Program-made: the position numbers and the translations under genes
Source: Methylobacter sp.
GTDB lineage: Bacteria > Pseudomonadota > Gammaproteobacteria > Methylococcales > Methylomonadaceae
Assembly (NCBI GenBank): GCA_030679035.1
Contig: JAUXTH010000014.1
Span: 1 to 42,820 of the forward strand
DNA: 42,820 nucleotides
Reading direction: 5' to 3'
Part shown: one piece after another, positions 8,453 through 17,543 of the stretch
How the letters are laid out: every line of letters starts with the position of its first letter
Position numbering within the stretch: the first letter of the stretch is position 1
The notes under the pieces: generated by a model
Database searches by the model: none
Told to the model about the DNA's origin: nothing
What the model saw: only the letters and a program-made list of their open reading frames with translations

Positions 8453-10188
8453 TACGCCAACTCCCTGTCGGTTGATGTGCCTTCCGCGACTCTTAAGGTC
8501 ATATCGTTATGAGCTTTGCCCGCTTCAATCATCGGGTAAACATTTTCAGTCCGGTCGGTCAGGATGTCCAAAAATACCGTGCGGTCTTTCAGCGCAAAAG
8601 CTTCTTCCAGCGCCGGTCTGACTTCCTCGGGCTTATCGATACGCATGCCGACATGGCCATAAGCTTCAGCCAGTTTGACGAAGTCCGGGATGGTGTCCAT
8701 GTACGAATGCGAGTAACGGCTTTCGTAGGTAAATTCCTGCCATTGGCGGACCATGCCCAGATAGCTGTTATTCAGGTTGATGATTTTTACCGGCGCATTG
8801 TATTGCAATGCAGTCGATAATTCCTGGATGCACATTTGGATACTACCGTCGCCGGTCACGCAGGCGACATCGGAATCGGGAAACGCCAGTTTAACGCCGA
8901 TAGCCGCAGGCAAGCCAAAGCCCATCGTGCCCAATCCGCCCGAATTAATCCAATGCCGCGGCTTGTCGAACGGGTAATACTGGGCCGCCCACATCTGATG
9001 CTGCCCTACATCCGAGGTGATATAGGCCTCGCCTTTGGTGACTTCGTACAACTGCTCAATCACGTATTGCGGCTTGATCAAGCGGCTGTTGCGGTCGTAT
9101 TCCATACACTTGACGGCGCGCCATTGATCGATCTGTTTCCACCAGCTTTCCAAGGCTTTCTTGGACGGTTTCTTTTTGCTTTCCCGGATCATTTCCAGCA
9201 TTTGCTCCAATACCGGTTTGACTTCCCCGACGATAGGGATCGCAACCTTAACGGTTTTGGAAATGGACGCAGGATCAACATCGATATGGATGATTTGGGC
9301 GTGCGGACAAAACTCGTCCAGCTTGCCGGTAACGCGGTCGTCAAAACGCGCACCGATAGCGATAATCACATCACTATCATGCATCGCCATGTTGGCTTCA
9401 TAAGTGCCGTGCATCCCGAGCATGCCGACGAACTGCTTGTCGGTTGCAGGGTAAGCGCCCAATCCCATCAAAGTGTTGGTGATCGGGAACTCCAGTAATC
9501 GAGTAAATTCGATCAATTCCTTGCTGCCCTCACCCAAGATCACGCCGCCACCGGCATAAATGATCGGCTTTTGCGCGGTCAACAATAAATCGACGGCTTT
9601 TTTAATCTGCCCTTTGTGGCCGGTAAGCGCCGGATTATAGGAACGGATAGAAACTTTTTTAGGGTACTTGTAAGGCACTTTTATTCTGGGATCGGTGATG
9701 TCTTTAGGCACGTCGACAACAACAGGACCGGGGCGTCCGGTGGTCGCCACGTAAAAGGCCTTCTTGATGGTCTCTGCCAGTTTGGTCACGTCTTTGACCA
9801 GGAAATTATGTTTCACGCAGGGGCGGGTAATGCCGACCATATCGACTTCCTGAAACGCGTCGCTGCCGATGACCGGCAATGGCACTTGGCCGGAAATAAT
9901 CACCATAGGAATCGAATCCATATAAGCAGTGGCGATACCGGTTACGGCGTTGGTAGCGCCGGGACCTGAAGTGACCAGCACGACACCCGGCTTGCCGGTG
10001 GCACGGGCATAGCCGTCCGCAGCATGGGTCGCGCCCTGCTCGTGCCGAACCAGGATGTGTTTGACATCATCCTGCTGGAAAATGGCATCGTATAAATGCA
10101 ATACCGCCCCGCCGGGATAGCCAAAAATATATTCTACGCCTTCATCCTTGAGACTCTGAATTACAATTTGTGCGCCGTTTAGCTCCAC
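8452..10188 (-). CDS. ilvI: acetolactate synthase large (catalytic) subunit
   Basis: Thiamine-diphosphate enzyme that condenses two pyruvates, or pyruvate with 2-ketobutyrate, in the first common step of branched-chain amino acid synthesis. The 578 residues show the N-terminal TPP-activating Glu at E50 in [17 protein letters not shown], the FAD-domain region around [20 protein letters not shown], and the TPP-Mg motif [16 protein letters not shown]...NN. The start codon is GTG at 10188, supported by GAGGG eight bases upstream. First gene of the ilv run; the 357-bp gap upstream is shared with divergent hppA. No branched-chain-rich leader peptide is evident. The symbol ilvI is by similarity; ilvB would be equivalent. 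Confidence 0.96.
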   Translation of the reverse strand: MELNGAQIVIQSLKDEGVEYIFGYPGGAVLHLYDAIFQQDDVKHILVRHEQGATHAADGYARATGKPGVVLVTSGPGATNAVTGIATAYMDSIPMVIISGQVPLPVIGSDAFQEVDMVGITRPCVKHNFLVKDVTKLAETIKKAFYVATTGRPGPVVVDVPKDITDPRIKVPYKYPKKVSIRSYNPALTGHKGQIKKAVDLLLTAQKPIIYAGGGVILGEGSKELIEFTRLLEFPITNTLMGLGAYPATDKQFVGMLGMHGTYEANMAMHDSDVIIAIGARFDDRVTGKLDEFCPHAQIIHIDVDPASISKTVKVAIPIVGEVKPVLEQMLEMIRESKKKPSKKALESWWKQIDQWRAVKCMEYDRNSRLIKPQYVIEQLYEVTKGEAYITSDVGQHQMWAAQYYPFDKPRHWINSGGLGTMGFGLPAAIGVKLAFPDSDVACVTGDGSIQMCIQELSTALQYNAPVKIINLNNSYLGMVRQWQEFTYESRYSHSYMDTIPDFVKLAEAYGHVGMRIDKPEEVRPALEEAFALKDRTVFLDILTDRTENVYPMIEAGKAHNDMTLRVAEGTSTDRELA

Positions 10189-10545
10189 GCTAATACCCTC
10201 AAATAAACTTTCGAATTAAGCCGATTAACTACATTTTTAAAAACTCAAAACCCAAGTACCCGGTTTGTTTTAAAAGTCGTCAGATAAACTGCTGCTGGCA
10301 GCCGCCTTTTTCAAGCGACATATGTTGGCCATTTTACTAGGTTTCTGATGGGATTGCACTCGGAACTCTTTTCCTTTTTAATTCTTGCTTGACCGGTAAC
10401 AATCAATTATTGTTCATCGCTAATGGAATAATAAAAATATCGTTGAAGAGGCGTTACCAGCACATCGTTCGCGACTGATGGGCTGCACGCCGCCTAAAGC
10501 GCCTACTGTTGGTGCCTAGCTCATCCCACGACTAAAGGAGCGACT
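10189..10545. promoter_or_regulatory. divergent intergenic region between ilvI and hppA
   Basis: This gap must hold promoters for both genes. On the plus strand a TTGACC at 10389-10394 is a fair -35 box, but I cannot fix a convincing -10. A dyad AACAATcAATTATTGTT surrounds about 10399-10415. AAAGGAG directly precedes the hppA ATG and GAGGG precedes the ilvI GTG. No attenuator with Ile/Leu/Val codons is visible. Confidence 0.4.
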
Positions 10546-12594
10546 ATGTTTATCAACCCATACACCGCACTATCCATCGCGCAACTGTGCATGCTTTTTG
10601 CGCTTATTGCCGCCATCGCCGCCATTTTATATAGCCTGATATTACTCAAGTGGATTAAACAACAGCCGTCCGGCAGTGGACAAATGCAGGCCATCGCGCT
10701 GGCTATCCAGCAGGGAGCCGAGGCTTATCTAGTCAGGCAATACAAAGTCATAGCTTGGGTAGGCGTTGCACTGTTATTGCTGATCGGTTTCTTATTAAAC
10801 TGGACTACCGCCGGTGGTTTTGCGATAGGCGCGCTGTGCTCGGCGCTAGCCGGTTTTGTAGGCATGCACAGCGCGGTTCGCGCCAATGTCCGTACCGCCG
10901 AGGCGGCTTATTCGGGCACCTCCGATGCTTTTATGGTTGCGATCAGGGGCGGCTCCATTACCGGCATGTCAGTGGTGGGCTTGGGGCTGTTGGCAGCGGG
11001 CGGCTATTACAGCATTTTACTGTGGCTGGACGCGCATCAGCCTTTGCATGCCATGCTCGGCGTAGCTTTCGGCGCATCGTTAATCGCCATATTTGCCCGG
11101 CTTGGCGGCGGCATCTTTACCAAGGGCGCCGACGTAGGGGCTGATCTTGTAGGCAAAATAGAAGCGGGCATCCCTGAAGACGACCCGAGAAATCCGGCCG
11201 TTATCGCCGATAATGTAGGCGATAACGTCGGCGACTGCGCAGGCATGGCGGCAGACTTGTTTGAGTCCTATGCGGTAACGCTTATCGCCACCATGTTGCT
11301 GGCCAGCCTGCTGGTCGGCAACAATAATGACAACGCCATCGTTTACCCGCTGGTTCTGGGCGGCATATCGATTATTACCGCCATGATCGGCATCTTCTTC
11401 GTCAGGGTGGGCGCGGATGGGAATATCATGCTCGCTTTATACAAAGGCGTTGTTATTGCCACGCTATTAGCGTTATTGCTGTTTTATCCCGCCACCCACC
11501 TGCTGCTGGGTGATGCGTTGCTGATCGGCGACAAGCTTATTCCTTCCAACCACCTGTTTTATTCGGCCGTTATCGGTTTGGGCCTGATGGTCTCCTTAAT
11601 GTTTATTACCGACTATTACACCTCGAGCGCCTATGCGCCGGTTCAAAAAATAGCCAAGGCATCGACCGCAGGTGACGGCACCAATGTGATTGTCGGATTA
11701 AGCCTATCCATGAAATCCACCGCCGCACCGGTTATTTTGATTTGCGCCGCCATCTGGACAACCTACCAATTGGCTGGGCTGTTTGGCATCGCCATCGCCG
11801 CAACCGGTATGCTGTCATTAACCGGGATAATCGTCACTATCGATGCTTATGGCCCGATTACCGACAATGCAGGCGGCATAGCCGAAATGGCAAAAATGCC
11901 GGAAGACATCCGCAAGACCACCGACCCTCTCGATGCCGTAGGCAATACTACCAAAGCGGTCACCAAAAGTTTTGCGATGGGTTCGGCCGGACTTGCCGCA
12001 CTGGTACTGTTTTATGATTACACCAGCAACCTGGGCGGACTGGTTTGCGACCTGTCCGATATTCGGGTCGTTATCGGCCTGTTGCTCGGCGCGATGATCC
12101 CCTACCTGTCCAGCGCATTTGCGATGGAAGCGGTAGGCGAAGCCGCCGGAGATATTGTTGATGAAGTCCGCCGCCAGTTTAAGGAAATTCCAGGCATCAT
12201 GACTTACACCGCCAAGCCGGACTATGCAAAGGCTGTGGATATGTTGACGATTTCCGCGATCAGGAAAATGGTAATTCCGTCTTTGCTGCCGGTTTTCATA
12301 CCTGTCATCGTCGGGTTCACTTTGGGCAAAACAGCCTTGGGCGGGGTATTGATAGGCTCTATTGTTTCCGGCCTGTTCATCGCCATTTCAATGACCACCG
12401 GCGGCGGTGCCTGGGATAACGCCAAGAAATTTATCGAAGCCGGCCATTACGGCGGCAAAGGTTCTGCGGCACATAAAGCCGCCGTCACCGGCGATACGGT
12501 GGGCGACCCTTACAAGGACACGGCAGGCCCTGCGATCAATACCATTATCAAAGTGGTCAATACGGTTGCGCTGTTGCTTACACCCTTACTGTGA
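10546..12594 (+). CDS. hppA: membrane-bound proton-pumping pyrophosphatase, K+-independent type
   Basis: An integral inner-membrane pump that couples hydrolysis of pyrophosphate to proton export. The 682 residues carry about 16 hydrophobic segments. The signature [11 protein letters not shown] (residues 196-206) and the following [16 protein letters not shown] supply the Asp and Lys residues that bind Mg-PPi. The late motif GNTTKA (466-471) has Lys at the position that separates subclasses: Lys there marks K+-independent H+-pyrophosphatases, whereas K+-dependent ones have Ala. The C-terminal block ([18 protein letters not shown]) is complete. AAAGGAG is well placed before the ATG. Such pumps recover energy from biosynthetic PPi and are common in methanotrophs. 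It ends seven bases from the convergent downstream gene. Confidence 0.96.
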   Translation: MFINPYTALSIAQLCMLFALIAAIAAILYSLILLKWIKQQPSGSGQMQAIALAIQQGAEAYLVRQYKVIAWVGVALLLLIGFLLNWTTAGGFAIGALCSALAGFVGMHSAVRANVRTAEAAYSGTSDAFMVAIRGGSITGMSVVGLGLLAAGGYYSILLWLDAHQPLHAMLGVAFGASLIAIFARLGGGIFTKGADVGADLVGKIEAGIPEDDPRNPAVIADNVGDNVGDCAGMAADLFESYAVTLIATMLLASLLVGNNNDNAIVYPLVLGGISIITAMIGIFFVRVGADGNIMLALYKGVVIATLLALLLFYPATHLLLGDALLIGDKLIPSNHLFYSAVIGLGLMVSLMFITDYYTSSAYAPVQKIAKASTAGDGTNVIVGLSLSMKSTAAPVILICAAIWTTYQLAGLFGIAIAATGMLSLTGIIVTIDAYGPITDNAGGIAEMAKMPEDIRKTTDPLDAVGNTTKAVTKSFAMGSAGLAALVLFYDYTSNLGGLVCDLSDIRVVIGLLLGAMIPYLSSAFAMEAVGEAAGDIVDEVRRQFKEIPGIMTYTAKPDYAKAVDMLTISAIRKMVIPSLLPVFIPVIVGFTLGKTALGGVLIGSIVSGLFIAISMTTGGGAWDNAKKFIEAGHYGGKGSAAHKAAVTGDTVGDPYKDTAGPAINTIIKVVNTVALLLTPLL

Positions 12595-12601
12595 ACCGTT
12601 G

Positions 12602-13429
12602 CTAGGCCGAAAACTCAACCTCGTAACCGGCAAACTTGCGGATATTAATGACGCCGGTATCCAGCAATAAATACTGGCCTTTAATGCCGTGCAGCACGCC
12701 CGATACTTCGGCATCCTTATCAAGATTAAACGACTTGACCTTGACGGGGTAGCTGTCCACCGGGAAATGAATATCCACCACCGGCTCATCGGCTAAAAAC
12801 TCAAGCGCCTTCGGCCCAAAGCGCTGAGTAATTTCATCCAGCACCGGTTTGCAAACAGCGATTAATTCATCCCGCTTTGCGGCCAGATCGACAGGCTCGG
12901 CCTTATTTTTAAGCATTTGCTGCCAGCTGGTTTTATCGCTGACGTGCTTGGCAATGGCGATTTCAACCAGGCCGGAAATATAACGCGACGGCACTTTAAA
13001 AATCGGCAGCGCCTGCACCGCGCCTTGATCGATCCAGCGCGTCGGAATTTGCGTCTGCCGGGTAATCCCGACCTTAATGCCGCTGGAATTGGCTAAATAA
13101 ACCACATGCGGCTGAAAGCAGAATTCCTCGCCCCATGACGGCTCCCGGCAGGTGCCGGCCGCATAATGGCAAGTTTCCGGTTTCATGATGCACATATCGC
13201 ATTGCGCCAACGAGGTAAAGCAGGGATAGCAATAGCCCTGATTAAAGCTTTTTTTAATCGGCCTGTTGCAGTGGATGCAAAAGATTTTACCTGTATACAC
13301 CAGCTTAATCGGTTTTCCGAGCAGCGGGTTTAACGCGACCAGTTGCTCGCCTAACGGCAACTCGTACTGAACCGGCTTTGATCTATCCGGATCCAGCCGG
13401 GCGTGCATTTTTCTTAATTGTCCCTGCAT
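12602..13429 (-). CDS. DUF2797 family protein with Cys-rich N-terminus
   Basis: A 275-residue protein of the DUF2797 family, function not established. Residues 45-100 hold paired cysteines (CIHCN, YCYPC, CDMC, CHYAAGTC), enough for one or two structural zinc sites. Next comes VVYLANSSGIKVGITR..... RWIDQGA, which resembles the strand pattern of GIY-YIG-like nuclease folds, though I cannot identify a full catalytic set. The C-terminal third is a mixed domain (KVKSFNLDKDAEVSGVLHGI) of the kind found across this family. It stands alone on the minus strand, its end almost touching the convergent hppA end, with a hairpin repeat upstream. A nucleic-acid role is only a guess. Confidence 0.8.
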   Translation of the reverse strand: MQGQLRKMHARLDPDRSKPVQYELPLGEQLVALNPLLGKPIKLVYTGKIFCIHCNRPIKKSFNQGYCYPCFTSLAQCDMCIMKPETCHYAAGTCREPSWGEEFCFQPHVVYLANSSGIKVGITRQTQIPTRWIDQGAVQALPIFKVPSRYISGLVEIAIAKHVSDKTSWQQMLKNKAEPVDLAAKRDELIAVCKPVLDEITQRFGPKALEFLADEPVVDIHFPVDSYPVKVKSFNLDKDAEVSGVLHGIKGQYLLLDTGVINIRKFAGYEVEFSA

Positions 13430-13459
13430 TTTGGTATTTCCTAAAATATAAACATAATG

Positions 13460-13548
13460 GAACGCAGATGACGCTGATAAATTAAGATTAAGTAAGATTT
13501 TTCACGAATTATCTGCGTTCATCATATTTATCAGCGTCATCTGCGTTC
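13460..13548. repeat. hairpin repeat with perfect 23-bp arms (ATCTGCGTTC family)
   Basis: The 23 bases at 13460-13482 (GAACGCAGATGACGCTG...) recur in exact reverse complement at 13526-13548, separated by a 43-base A+T-rich loop. It lies between the DUF2797 gene and moaE, both minus strand. A diverged relative lies at 36735-36895. No gene is encoded. It could fold in RNA and act as a terminator after moaE. Confidence 0.75.
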
Positions 13549-13559
13549 TATTTTAATAA

Positions 13560-14006
13560 CTAAAGATAACCGTCGGTATTTTTTACCAGCCAACGCTCGG
13601 CCTCGGATTGTAACAGCTCTTTTTTCCAGAAAGGCGCTCTCGACTTTAACGCCTCCATGATGTATCGGCTCGCATCAAACGCATCGCCGCGGTGTGACGT
13701 CCATACCGCCACCAGCACTATCGGCTCATTAGGCAGAATATCGCCTACCCGGTGCACCACCAACGCATCGATAACCGGCCATTGTTGCAACGCTTCGGCA
13801 ACGATTTTTTCCAGCTGTTTTTCGGTCATACCGGGATAATGCTCCAGCGTCATGCCCTTAACATCATCACCTTCATTGAAATCGCGCATCGTGCCTATAA
13901 AAACATTGGTCGCACCAAACTTACCGGCCATGTCCTTTGCCGAATGCTGGTGCGCCTGAATTTCCTGCCAGGGATCGAAAGACGTCGCGCAAATTTTTAT
14001 GCCCAT
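13560..14006 (-). CDS. moaE: molybdopterin synthase catalytic subunit
   Basis: Large subunit of molybdopterin synthase, which transfers sulfur from the MoaD thiocarboxylate to precursor Z (cPMP) to make the dithiolene of the molybdenum cofactor. The 148 residues show the MoaE pattern: AGKFGATNVFIGTMRDFN, then LEHYPGMTEKQLEKI, VVHRVGDILPNEPIVLVAV, and SRYIMEALKSRAPFWKKE with the catalytic lysines. It follows moaD with a two-base gap on the same strand, as expected for subunits made together. Length is normal and nothing looks disrupted. Confidence 0.96.
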   Translation of the reverse strand: MGIKICATSFDPWQEIQAHQHSAKDMAGKFGATNVFIGTMRDFNEGDDVKGMTLEHYPGMTEKQLEKIVAEALQQWPVIDALVVHRVGDILPNEPIVLVAVWTSHRGDAFDASRYIMEALKSRAPFWKKELLQSEAERWLVKNTDGYL

Positions 14007-14008
14007 AA

Positions 14009-14248
14009 TCAGCCCCCGGTCACCGGCGGAAAAAAAGCCACTTCATCGCCGTCCTTAACCGCGCCGTCCAATTCAACATAGTCCATATTCACCGCCGCCA
14101 AGACGTTATCCGGCAGCGCTTTATTCGGATTGGCGCTGCGCCATACATCGCCGACTGTGGCTAAACCAGCAAACTCCAAATCGTCTTCCGAGCGGCCTAT
14201 GCTTTCTTTCAAGCTGGCAAAATAACGCACCTTAATTGACATAGTCAC
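14009..14248 (-). CDS. moaD: molybdopterin synthase sulfur-carrier subunit
   Basis: A 79-residue ubiquitin-like sulfur carrier. It opens with IKVRYFASLKESIG and ends in the diglycine tail PPVTGG, which is adenylated by MoeB and thiocarboxylated before donating sulfur inside the MoaDE complex. Directly upstream of moaE on the minus strand. An internal ATG at 14242 (MSIKVRYFA) is an equally good start; neither has a strong ribosome binding site. It is divergent from moaC across a 134-bp promoter region. Confidence 0.94.
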   Translation of the reverse strand: MTMSIKVRYFASLKESIGRSEDDLEFAGLATVGDVWRSANPNKALPDNVLAAVNMDYVELDGAVKDGDEVAFFPPVTGG

Positions 14249-14336
14249 TCACTCAGTCACAAAAAAATATAGTTGGCACAACGTGCATTGCATGAAGAGA
14301 CCTGCCGCCTTTTTAGTTTTCTTTACCGGCAGTTGT

Positions 14337-14342
14337 TATAAT
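14337..14342 (+). promoter_or_regulatory. candidate -10 box of moaC
   Basis: TATAAT is present 41 bases before the moaC ATG in the divergent moaD-moaC gap. The region 17 bases upstream is only a weak -35 (TAGTTT), so this is a plausible but unproved promoter. I see no molybdenum-cofactor riboswitch structure in the short gap. Confidence 0.45.
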
Positions 14343-14382
14343 GCACCGTGCCTGCCTCTTTCACTGATAATTTTACAGAAAA

Positions 14383-14859
14383 ATGACCGCATTAACCCAC
14401 TTTAATCAATCCGGTGAAGCCCACATGGTTGACGTCGGCGAAAAGGCGATCACCCAGCGTACCGCAGTCACCGAAGGCTATATTGAAATGCAGCCGGAAA
14501 CGCTCAAGCTGATCATAGACGGCGGCCATAAAAAAGGCGACGTGCTAGCCATAGCAAGAATAGCCGGCATCATGGCCAGCAAAAAAACTGCGGAGCTGAT
14601 TCCGCTCTGCCATCCGCTGCCGCTAACCCATGTAGAAATCAAGCTGAGCGCAGAAACCGACAGCAACCGGATACGCTGCCAAACCACCGTAAAAACCAAC
14701 AGCCAAACCGGCGTGGAAATGGAAGCGCTAAACGCCACGCAGATTGCGTTACTGACCATTTACGATATGTGCAAGGCCGTAGACAGAGGCATGGTTATCC
14801 AGTCAGTCCGATTACTGGAAAAAGATGGCGGCAAGTCGGGACACTGGCATCGCAATTAA
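14383..14859 (+). CDS. moaC: cyclic pyranopterin monophosphate synthase
   Basis: Acts with MoaA in the first stage of molybdenum cofactor synthesis, converting 3',8-cyclo-dihydro-GTP to cyclic pyranopterin monophosphate. The 158 residues carry the family blocks [38 protein letters not shown] with the conserved [11 protein letters not shown] and KDGGKSGHW near the end with the active-site lysine. Length is standard for the hexameric enzyme. It faces away from moaDE, so all three genes share one intergenic control region; moaA is not in the window. Confidence 0.96.
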   Translation: MTALTHFNQSGEAHMVDVGEKAITQRTAVTEGYIEMQPETLKLIIDGGHKKGDVLAIARIAGIMASKKTAELIPLCHPLPLTHVEIKLSAETDSNRIRCQTTVKTNSQTGVEMEALNATQIALLTIYDMCKAVDRGMVIQSVRLLEKDGGKSGHWHRN

Positions 14860-15048
14860 TATTGGCTTTTGGGCTCTGGAAAACAGAAAAATAAAATCAA
14901 ATCGGTTACATTGAAAACCTTATCATTCCGGTCAGCATCCAATGCCGGATGATATGGTTGTTTATTAGATTTGTTACACTAGACTTATATTTTCAAAAAC
15001 GTGCCGATTGTTTTGGCGCTATGTTTAAGAATAACAGCAGAGACAAAT

Positions 15049-16089
15049 ATGTCGATTATATTAAAAGAACTTGCCGATTTTTGTGGAGCACGTATTGAAG
15101 GCGGCGATCCATCAGCAACCATTCATTCAGCGGCAGATATTACCTCTGCACACCAGGGCCAAGTCACGCAGCTGACCAACAGCCGCTATACCCAGCATAT
15201 CAAGGATTCAACAGCGTCCGCCTGTTTTATTGCGGAAGGCTTCAGCGTTGACAATGTACCTGAAGGCATGGCGCTGTTAATTTGCGCCGACCCGGAACTC
15301 AGTTTTATCAAGGCCGTCGAATTACTGCACCCTGCCAGGGTTTATGGTCGGCAAATTGCGCCGCAGGCCGTGCTTGAAGCCAATGTGACATTAGGCAATG
15401 AGCTGTATGTCGGCCCTTACGCCGTCATTGGCGAAAACGCCAGCCTAGGCGATGGCAGCGAAATACATGCAGGCGCCTATATCGGCAAAAATGTCAAAAT
15501 AGGCAAAAACTGCCGAATTTATCCTTATGCGGTTATTTATGACGATGTGGTCGTGGGCAATAATGTCATTATTCATTCAGGGGCCATCATCGGCGCCGAT
15601 GGCTTCGGTTATAAATTCAGGAATAATCAGCATGTCAAAGTTCCTCAAGTCGGCAACGTGATTATCGAGGACAATGTCGAGATTGGAGCCAACACCTGTG
15701 TAGACAGGGGCGCACTGGGAAGCACCGTGATAGGCGCGGGCAGCAAAATCGATAATCTGGTACAGATTGGGCACAATAATAAAGTCGGCAAACACGTCAT
15801 CATGTGCGGCTTGACCGGAGTGTCAGGCTCCTGCAACATTGAAGATTATGCGATCCTGGCAGGAAGCTCGGGTATTGCCGATCATGTGACGATAGGTCAA
15901 GGCGCTGTAGTCATGGCGCGCTCCGGCGTAGCAGGCGATGTCAAGGCAGGTACACAGGTTTTCGGCAGCCCCGCAAAAGACAAGAAGACAGCCTATAAGG
16001 AACAGATCGCCATCAGCAAGCTGCCTGAACTGTTGAAAAGAGTAAAAATGTTGGAGGAAAAAATCCAGCTACTGGAAACAGATATCTAA
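15049..16089 (+). CDS. lpxD: UDP-3-O-acyl-glucosamine N-acyltransferase
   Basis: Adds the second 3-hydroxyacyl chain in lipid A synthesis, from acyl-ACP to UDP-3-O-acylglucosamine, in the cytoplasm. The start at 15049 ([19 protein letters not shown]) matches the family N-terminus and follows AGAGAC; an upstream in-frame start at 15001 would add 16 atypical residues. The 346 residues comprise the N-terminal uridine-binding domain, then hexapeptide repeats of a left-handed beta helix ([20 protein letters not shown] and onward), the GADGFGY motif, catalytic H242 in IGHNNKVG, and a C-terminal helix. It is not next to bamA, fabZ or lpxA, the usual neighbours, so a second lpxD elsewhere in the genome is possible. 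Confidence 0.93.
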   Translation: MSIILKELADFCGARIEGGDPSATIHSAADITSAHQGQVTQLTNSRYTQHIKDSTASACFIAEGFSVDNVPEGMALLICADPELSFIKAVELLHPARVYGRQIAPQAVLEANVTLGNELYVGPYAVIGENASLGDGSEIHAGAYIGKNVKIGKNCRIYPYAVIYDDVVVGNNVIIHSGAIIGADGFGYKFRNNQHVKVPQVGNVIIEDNVEIGANTCVDRGALGSTVIGAGSKIDNLVQIGHNNKVGKHVIMCGLTGVSGSCNIEDYAILAGSSGIADHVTIGQGAVVMARSGVAGDVKAGTQVFGSPAKDKKTAYKEQIAISKLPELLKRVKMLEEKIQLLETDI

Positions 16090-16312
16090 CCAAACCCAAG
16101 ACAAGCATTTTTATGCATGTCGCTGTTTAAAGAACAGGAAAAACCAAACAACGAGAGCACTAAACTCCAGTGCCAAGGTGTACCACAGGATTGAAATGGA
16201 GTGGACTGCTGTTGTTGACAACAACGATTTGAGCAATTGGACTTAAGCCAGATACGCAATAGCAAAGAGTATTGGATTAAGGCTACGTGTGTTGGGTAGG
16301 GGGAAGAAAAAT

Positions 16313-16342
16313 ACCCCCCGCGATTAACGGGAGGCATTTTTC
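16313..16342 (-). terminator. intrinsic terminator
   Basis: CCCCCCG and CGGGAGG flank a short loop with one mismatch, and A/T runs lie on both sides. It ends the small minus-strand gene that finishes at 16365 and could also stop transcripts from lpxD. The preceding 16090-16312 interval contains no supported gene. Confidence 0.6.
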
Positions 16343-16364
16343 AATTGACTACTTTTTACCGCTT

Positions 16365-16556
16365 TTATTGAGCAGTTTTGTTGCTGGTTTTTTTCGAAGA
16401 TAGTTTCGCGTCAACTTCAGCATTACTCGCAGATACAGCACCGCTTGCTAAATGCTTGGTTTCATCTTGTTTTAACAGTACAACTAAAACAATAACAGCA
16501 GCGATAGCAACGCCAGCGATCAACCATGTGTTATCTTTTTCTTGTTCTTCAGCCAT
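16365..16556 (-). CDS. small single-pass membrane protein, unknown
   Basis: A 63-residue protein with one clear transmembrane helix (WLIAGVAIAAVIVLVVLL, residues 11-28), a short acidic N-terminus (MAEEQEKDN) and a polar tail of 35 residues rich in Ser, Ala and Lys. GAGGA is placed seven bases before the ATG and a terminator follows, so it behaves like a real monocistronic gene. I do not recognise a family. Such proteins often associate with larger membrane complexes, but nothing here shows a partner. Confidence 0.6.
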   Translation of the reverse strand: MAEEQEKDNTWLIAGVAIAAVIVLVVLLKQDETKHLASGAVSASNAEVDAKLSSKKTSNKTAQ

Positions 16557-16994
16557 TTTAAAATCCTCGAGAGTTTATATTATATTGTTTTATTCCCTTT
16601 CCTCAAAGGGGCCACTCAGCCAAATTGCTTTACTGAGCTGCTTGTCGAATTAAGTTATAAACGACAGGGTACTTTTTATCATGAGATACTGCATTGTGTC
16701 AAAGCTATAAATAAAAAAAACATCACCCATATCCGAAGTCACAATCTAAAAAGACTTGCTATCCATTGAAAAACAACAAGATGCATTAAGCTAACCAAAT
16801 GAAAGTTAATGCAAAAATCTCATAGCCCTGGTGAAAGCACAAACTGCGGCAAAAGATAGCGTTGACAATAAAATGTTGTCGATTAGACCATCGCAGCTTG
16901 AAATCAAGTTGCCAAAATCAGAAGGGCTGAGACATGTTGCACCACCTAAAAAAGATGAATGCGATAAAGCAAGACCAGCCATTTACCCCTATAA
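16557..16994. other. gene-poor interval between regA and the small membrane protein
   Basis: A 438-bp A+T-rich stretch. It must hold the promoter of the small minus-strand gene. A plus-strand frame from 16831 reads plausibly for about 55 residues but then runs antisense through regA; it could be a decayed gene fragment. No terminator for regA with a clear T-run is seen. Confidence 0.4.
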
Positions 16995-17543
16995 CTACTC
17001 TTTGACCGGCTTCTTATCGAGCTTTCTTTGCAACGTACGCCTGTGCATATTTAACGCCCTGGCAGCGGCCGAAATATTGCCGTCGTGCTGCATCAGCACT
17101 TTTTGTAAATGCTCCCATTCCAGGCGTTTTACCGACAGCGGATTTTCACTAATCGACACCGATGAGTCGCCTTCATTTTTATGCAGGGCATTGACAATCT
17201 CATCCGCATTGGCCGGCTTGGTTAAATAATGCGTAGCACCCAGTTTTATAGCCTCAACTGCGGTGGCAATACTGGCAAAGCCGGTTAACATCACACACGT
17301 GGTGTTGTCGTCCAAAGAGATCAGTTTTTTCACCAGCTCCAGGCCGGATTCATGTCCGATACGCAAATCAATGACCGCATATTCGGGCAGATAACGTTCA
17401 GCCAGCGATATTCCCGTTTTAACCTCGTTAGCGACCAGCACCTCATAATTTCTTTTTTCTAAAGCACTTTTTAGCACCTTGCAGAAAGTCTCATCATCAT
17501 CCACCAGCAACAGCCGTGGTTTATCCATGTCCTGAGTTGTCAT
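16995..17543 (-). CDS. regA: RegA/PrrA/ActR-family response regulator
   Basis: A 182-residue two-component response regulator that acts with the kinase encoded just upstream. Residues 8-125 form the receiver domain: acidic pocket DDD near residue 15, phosphoacceptor D59 in YAVIDLRIG, the T in VMLTGF and K in LTKPA. A linker leads to a Fis-type helix-turn-helix at the end (GNISAAARALNMHRRTLQRKL), the hallmark of RegA. In purple bacteria this regulator controls respiration, carbon and nitrogen fixation genes in response to redox. The start at 17543 (MTTQDMDKPR) has AGAGA upstream; starts at 17558 and 17528 are possible. It overlaps the kinase gene by 23 bases, implying coupled translation. Confidence 0.9.
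   Translation of the reverse strand: MTTQDMDKPRLLLVDDDETFCKVLKSALEKRNYEVLVANEVKTGISLAERYLPEYAVIDLRIGHESGLELVKKLISLDDNTTCVMLTGFASIATAVEAIKLGATHYLTKPANADEIVNALHKNEGDSSVSISENPLSVKRLEWEHLQKVLMQHDGNISAAARALNMHRRTLQRKLDKKPVKE

Noticed and set aside
8836-9498. 220-residue plus-strand frame inside ilvI
   Set aside because: Antisense to the conserved catalytic subunit gene; composition rich in Arg, His and Gln typical of a shadow frame.
10270-10332. 20-codon minus-strand frame upstream of ilvI, considered as a leader peptide
   Set aside because: It is rich in Ala and Ser codons, not Ile, Leu or Val, and no terminator/antiterminator follows, so attenuation is not supported.
16086-16337. 83-residue minus-strand frame downstream of lpxD
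   Set aside because: Contains the terminator region in its 5' part, lacks a ribosome binding site and shows no domain.
16831-17229. 132-residue plus-strand frame
   Set aside because: The first 55 residues look faintly protein-like, but the rest is antisense to regA; at most a gene fragment.
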